NCBI GenBank assembly: GCA_002298155.1
Contig: DBME01000148.1
Location: 1 to 8,706, forward strand
Length of the DNA: 8,706 nucleotides
From: Holophagaceae bacterium UBA706
Lineage (GTDB): Bacteria; Acidobacteriota; Holophagae; Holophagales; Holophagaceae
Direction: 5' to 3'
Below the pieces are notes generated by a model that worked only from the letters and a program-made list of their open reading frames with translations, did not search any database and was not told the origin of the DNA. A program made the position numbers and the translations under genes. This document shows positions 5,644 through 8,706 of this stretch, in pieces. The first letter of the stretch is position 1, and each line of letters starts with the position of its first letter.

Positions 5644-6240
5644 TCAGAAGTACCAGTTCAGGCTCAGACCGAGATGGGAGCCGTCGATGGAGGGCGCGCC
5701 GGGGTAGTCGGCGAGGGTGAACTTTTCGCTGACGAAGCGGATCTCGAAGCCGCCCTGGCCGTAGTGGGACTTCCGGCCGAGGAATTCCAGATCCAGGATC
5801 ATGGCGGTGGAGGCGTTGAAGTCGTAATCGCCGATGCTCGAGGCTGCGCCCGAACTTGAAAGCTTCACGCTGTTCGCCTTGCGGATTCCGAGGCCGAGCC
5901 GCGTCCGTTCCTTGGGGTGCCAGAAGAGCAGCGCTTCGAAGGGGACCCGGGTGAAGCTGGCGCTGCCATTGGACGCAGCCTTGGTGTCATCGACGTGGTA
6001 GCCGAGGTTGAGCTGGAAGGAGGCGGCCTTGTTCCAGCGGTAGTCGAGGCCGGCCTTCATGTGCACTCCTTTGCCGGCCTTGAGGGTGCTGCTGTCCCCG
6101 TCCGAGAACTGGACGTCGGCCAGGGTATCGCCGCCGAGGGTATAGCCGAAGCCGAGGAAGAAATGGGCCTTGTGCCCGGTTTCCTGGGCCCCGCAGGCCA
6201 GGGCCGTGGCGGCCAGGATAAGGGATCGAAATATGCGCAT
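5644..6240 (-). CDS. Outer-membrane beta-barrel protein
   Basis: A 198-residue exported protein with the character of a small outer-membrane barrel. Residues 1-18 are a signal peptide (MRIFRSLILAATALACGA). The mature part is made of amphipathic strands with alternating hydrophobic and polar residues and aromatic ends, such as AHFFLGFGYTLGG (25-37), HMKAGLDYRW (60-69), ASFQLNLGYHVD (73-84), VPFEALLFWHP (99-109) and GGFEIRFVSEKF (163-174). Short loops rich in Gly, Ser and Asp separate them. It ends in HLGLSLNWYF, with the C-terminal Phe used as a barrel-assembly signal. The size suggests about eight strands, as in OmpW- or OmpX-like proteins, but I cannot assign a family. ATG at 6240 has GGAG six bases upstream. 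It is a single gene divergent from the decarboxylase. Its role (adhesion, small-molecule passage, structure) is not shown. Confidence 0.8.
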   Translation of the reverse strand: MRIFRSLILAATALACGAQETGHKAHFFLGFGYTLGGDTLADVQFSDGDSSTLKAGKGVHMKAGLDYRWNKAASFQLNLGYHVDDTKAASNGSASFTRVPFEALLFWHPKERTRLGLGIRKANSVKLSSSGAASSIGDYDFNASTAMILDLEFLGRKSHYGQGGFEIRFVSEKFTLADYPGAPSIDGSHLGLSLNWYF

Positions 6241-6274
6241 CGAGATCTCCAGGGCGCTCCCGCCCGTAAGTGGT

Positions 6275-6292
6275 GGAAGAACGCCTTCTTCC
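6275..6292. repeat. Inverted repeat (hairpin) in barrel-gene leader
   Basis: GGAAGAA (6275-6281) and TTCTTCC (6286-6292) form a perfect 7-bp stem around CGCC. In the minus-strand transcript the hairpin would lie about 35 bases before the barrel-protein ATG, close to the predicted 5' end. On the plus strand it is followed by TGAATTTTT, which resembles a terminator tail, but no plus-strand gene precedes it. It may be an operator for the divergent promoters or an mRNA-protecting hairpin. Confidence 0.45.
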
Positions 6293-6293
6293 T

Positions 6294-6341
6294 GAATTTT
6301 TGGTGTAGTTGGAGTCTACAATGCCCGGCGGCCCCTGTCGC
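6294..6341. promoter_or_regulatory. Candidate overlapping divergent promoters
   Basis: On the minus strand GCGACA (6341-6336) and TAGACT (6318-6313) are 17 bases apart, each matching four of six sigma-70 consensus positions, and would serve the barrel-protein gene. On the plus strand TACAAT (6317-6322) is a good -10, about 65 bases before the decarboxylase ATG, but the region 17 bases upstream (GAATTT) is a poor -35. The two -10 boxes overlap, so the promoters could exclude each other. These are calls by eye only. Confidence 0.3.
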
Positions 6342-6387
6342 CACTTTGGGATAGCCTTGCCGCGTGAATCGTGGTGAATTGGTACGT

Positions 6388-7812
6388 ATGGATACGAATG
6401 ATTTTCGCCGTTTGGGCCACGAAATGGTCGAGTGGATCGCGTCCTACCGGGAAAGGATGGCGGAACTGCCCGTCATGAGCCCCTTGGCCCCCGGCGACGT
6501 GAAACGGCATCTGCCCGACACCCCGCCGGCTACCGGCCGCGGGCTGGACGGGATCCTGGGGGACCTGGACCGGGTGGTCCTGCCGGGCATCACCCACTGG
6601 AACCACCCGGGCTTCTTCGCCTATTTCCCTTCCAACTCGGACCTTTCCTCCGTCCTGGCCGACATGGCCTGCGCGGGCCTCGGGGCCCAGGCCATGAGCT
6701 GGCAGACCAGCCCCGCCGCCACGGAGGTGGAGGAAGTGGTCGTGGACTGGCTGCGGCAGATGCTGGGCCTGGGGCCGCAGTTCACCGGCGTCATCCAGGA
6801 CACCGCCTCCACGTCCACCTTCTGCTCCCTCCTCTGCGCCCGGGAATGGACCAGCGCCTTCGGCCAGAGCCGCGGCGGGCTCCAGGCGGAGGAGGCGCCC
6901 CTGATCATCTACGCCTCGGACCAGGCGCACAGCTCCATCGAGAAAGCGGCGCTCCTGGCCGGGTTCGGCAAGGACAACCTCCGCCTGATCCCCACGGACG
7001 ACAACCACGCCCTGCGCCTGGATCTGCTGGAGCGGGCCATCGAGGATGATCTGGCCGCGGGCCGCAGGCCCTGCGCCATGGTCGCCGCCATCGGCACCAC
7101 CGCCACCACGGCCATGGACCCCCTCAAGGGCCTGGCCGCCCTGTCCGCCCAGCACGGCATCTGGCTCCACGTGGACGCCGCCATGGCCGGGACCGCCATG
7201 ATCTGCCCCGAATGCCGGCCCCTGTGGGAAGGCATCGAGGGGGCCGACTCCATCGTCCTGAACCCCCACAAGTGGATGGGGGCGGGCTTCGACCTCAGCC
7301 TCTACTACGTCACGGACCCCGAGCACCTCATCCGCGTGATGAGCACCAACCCCAGCTACCTGCGTACCGAGCACGACGACGAGGTGAAGAACCTGCGGGA
7401 CTGGGGCATCCCCCTGGGACGCCGTTTCCGGGCCCTGAAACTGTGGTTCCTCCTCAAGGACCAGGGTGTGGAGGGCCTGCAGGCGCGCATCCGCCGGGAC
7501 CTGGCCAACGCCCAGTGGCTCAAGGCCCAGGTGCAGGCCACCGGGGGCTGGGAGCTCATGGCCCCCGTCAGCCTGCAGACCGTCTGCGTGCGCCACGTGC
7601 CCGTGGGCGTCACGGAAGAGGCCAAGCTGCGCGCCCACAACCTGGGCATCGCCTCCCGCATCAACGGAGCCGGCCGGTACTACCTGACCCCTTCCGTCCT
7701 CAAGGGCCGCCAGATCCTGCGGGTGTCCATCGGCAGCGCCGCCACGGAGCTCGCGGACGTGGAGGGCCTTTGGGAGGCCCTCATGGACGCGGCCATGCAG
7801 TCCCCCGAGTGA
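6388..7812 (+). CDS. Aromatic-L-amino-acid decarboxylase-like PLP enzyme
   Basis: A 474-residue group II pyridoxal-phosphate decarboxylase, closest in pattern to DOPA/tryptophan/tyrosine decarboxylases, which turn aromatic amino acids into amines and CO2. Family landmarks are THWNHPGFFAYFP (70-82), the PLP-stacking His181 in SDQAHSS, GTT with Thr238, HVDAAMAG with Asp263 and Ala265, the Schiff-base lysine Lys295 in NPHKW, and WGIPLGRRFRALKLWF (339-354). Tyr324 in NPSYL aligns with human AADC Tyr332; paralogous aldehyde synthases carry Phe there, so true decarboxylation is favoured. I chose ATG at 6388 because its first residues (DFRRLGHEMVEW) align with the start of animal AADC (EFRRRGKEMVDY). 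An in-frame GTG at 6364 would add eight residues. Neither start has a strong ribosome site. The stop lies three bases before the xseA start. The exact amino acid used cannot be told from sequence, and no amine transporter is nearby. Confidence 0.9.
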   Translation: MDTNDFRRLGHEMVEWIASYRERMAELPVMSPLAPGDVKRHLPDTPPATGRGLDGILGDLDRVVLPGITHWNHPGFFAYFPSNSDLSSVLADMACAGLGAQAMSWQTSPAATEVEEVVVDWLRQMLGLGPQFTGVIQDTASTSTFCSLLCAREWTSAFGQSRGGLQAEEAPLIIYASDQAHSSIEKAALLAGFGKDNLRLIPTDDNHALRLDLLERAIEDDLAAGRRPCAMVAAIGTTATTAMDPLKGLAALSAQHGIWLHVDAAMAGTAMICPECRPLWEGIEGADSIVLNPHKWMGAGFDLSLYYVTDPEHLIRVMSTNPSYLRTEHDDEVKNLRDWGIPLGRRFRALKLWFLLKDQGVEGLQARIRRDLANAQWLKAQVQATGGWELMAPVSLQTVCVRHVPVGVTEEAKLRAHNLGIASRINGAGRYYLTPSVLKGRQILRVSIGSAATELADVEGLWEALMDAAMQSPE

Positions 7813-7815
7813 GCC

Positions 7816-8706
7816 TTGGACGCGCCCCTCTCCGTCAAACGCCTCCTTGAGCAGATCAAGGCCAAGATCGAGCCGCCCTTCTCCGCCGTGTGCGTGGTGG
7901 GCGAGGTGTCCAACTTCAGGGGCTCCGGACGCCACTGGTACTTCACCCTCAAGGAGGAGGGCGCGGCCCTGCAGTGCGCCGTGTGGGCCAGCCAGCAGCG
8001 CTTCCTGAGCCACACCCCCAAGGACGGCGACCGCGTGGTCGTGAAGGGCTCCCTCAACATCTACGTGGCCGGCGGTTCCCTCACCCTGGCCGTGACCCAC
8101 TGCGAAACCGCGGGCAAGGGCGATCTCCAGGCCCGGCTCCGGCAGCTCGAGGCGGACCTGCGCGCCCAGGGGGTCTTCGACCGGCCCCGGCGCGACCTGC
8201 CGCGCTTCCCCCGGCGGCTCGGCATCGTGGCGGCCCTGGGCGGGGCTGCCCTGCGGGACGTCATGGAGGTGACCCTGCGCCGGGCGCCGGGCGTCGACCT
8301 GCTCATCGCCCCCGCTGCCGCCCAGGGCGACCGGGCCGTGCCGGAGAACCTCATGGCCCTGCAGGAGATCCAGGACGAGTTCTGGGGCTGCGACGCCATT
8401 TTGCTGGTGCGAGGCGGGGGCAGCCTCGAGGACCTCTGGTCCTACAACGACCCGGACCTGGTGAAGGCCGTGGCCGGGTGCCGCCTGCCCATCGTCACCG
8501 GGGTCGGCCACGAGATCGACACCACCCTGGTGGACCTGGCCGCGGACCGCCGCGCCGCCACCCCGAGCCAGGCCGCCGAGATGGCCACGCCGGACCGGGC
8601 CGCCCTGCTCAGCGAACTGCGCCGGCGCACCGCGGCCCTGGTGGCCCGCATGGCCTGGCGCCTCCGGGGCCTGGAGAGCACCCTGAACCTCCTCGCCGAC
8701 AGCCGG
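7816..8706 (+). CDS. xseA: Exonuclease VII large subunit, 3' end outside window
   Basis: The first 297 residues of XseA, the catalytic large subunit of exonuclease VII, which with several XseB subunits degrades single-stranded DNA in both directions during repair. The N-terminal OB-fold runs over about 4-100 (VVGEVSNFRGSGRHWYFTLK at 27-46). The catalytic domain follows with RDV (Asp148), VRGGGSLEDLW (198-208, Arg199), GVGHEIDTTLVDLAADRRAATP (229-250, His232 and Asp235) and the start of the coiled C-terminal region. These match E. coli D155, R205, H238 and D241. The motif usually written TSxTGAA before the Asp reads AALGGAA here. The start is TTG at 7816, three bases after the decarboxylase stop: an in-frame TGA lies just upstream and the OB-fold begins within a few residues. 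The ribosome site is weak (GAGTGAG), so translation may depend on the upstream gene. The gene is cut by the window edge. Confidence 0.95.
   Translation, partial: MDAPLSVKRLLEQIKAKIEPPFSAVCVVGEVSNFRGSGRHWYFTLKEEGAALQCAVWASQQRFLSHTPKDGDRVVVKGSLNIYVAGGSLTLAVTHCETAGKGDLQARLRQLEADLRAQGVFDRPRRDLPRFPRRLGIVAALGGAALRDVMEVTLRRAPGVDLLIAPAAAQGDRAVPENLMALQEIQDEFWGCDAILLVRGGGSLEDLWSYNDPDLVKAVAGCRLPIVTGVGHEIDTTLVDLAADRRAATPSQAAEMATPDRAALLSELRRRTAALVARMAWRLRGLESTLNLLADSR

Noticed and set aside
6316..8511. A 731-codon open frame on the minus strand across the decarboxylase and xseA genes
   Set aside because: It is antisense to two secure genes with full catalytic motifs, and its translation is a repetitive Gly/His/Gln/Val/Ala-rich sequence without domain character. 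Strong G/C bias at third codon positions removes stop codons from this frame.

Overview
This 8.7 kb window is a compact, GC-rich chromosomal stretch from a Gram-negative bacterium. Evidence for this is the periplasmic adaptor, the outer-membrane barrel protein, the periplasmic thioredoxin and the strong G/C preference at third codon positions. The gene content and protein style would fit an Acidobacteriota lineage such as Holophagae (Geothrix/Holophaga-like). That placement is an impression, not something proven here. There is no sign of a prophage, insertion sequence, CRISPR array or plasmid backbone.

Layout, left to right. (1) 70-783 (+) is a short HlyD/RND-type membrane-fusion adaptor. It meets tail-to-tail, sharing a CTAG, with (2) an unrecognised 135-residue protein at 780-1187 (-). 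(3) 1280-3267 (-) is a two-gene unit: a proline-dehydrogenase-like flavoenzyme followed, through a GTGA stop/start overlap, by a FemAB-like acyltransferase. (4) 3268-3644 is a visibly A+T-richer intergenic stretch with no convincing gene. (5) 3645-5409 (+) holds a GNAT acetyltransferase, then a periplasmic thioredoxin (CIPC) and a CcdA-type membrane thiol transporter. The last two are joined by another GTGA overlap. (6) A perfect 13-bp-stem terminator (5427-5460) is followed by a minus-strand tRNA-Arg(CCG) at 5474-5550. (7) 5644-6240 (-) is an outer-membrane beta-barrel protein, divergent from (8) an aromatic-L-amino-acid-decarboxylase-like PLP enzyme (6388-7812, +). (9) xseA, the large subunit of exonuclease VII, begins 3 nt after that gene and runs off the right edge.

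Functional reading. CcdA plus thioredoxin form a minimal route for moving electrons from the cytoplasm to periplasmic thiols, in effect a split DsbD without the alpha domain. The proline-dehydrogenase-like protein and the FemAB-like transferase are translationally coupled. The flavoenzyme lacks the usual Arg-Arg pair at the position that binds proline's carboxylate, so the pair may do something other than simple proline catabolism. This is the most interesting part of the window. The decarboxylase keeps every residue expected of a true amine-forming enzyme. Otherwise the window is ordinary housekeeping and envelope content.
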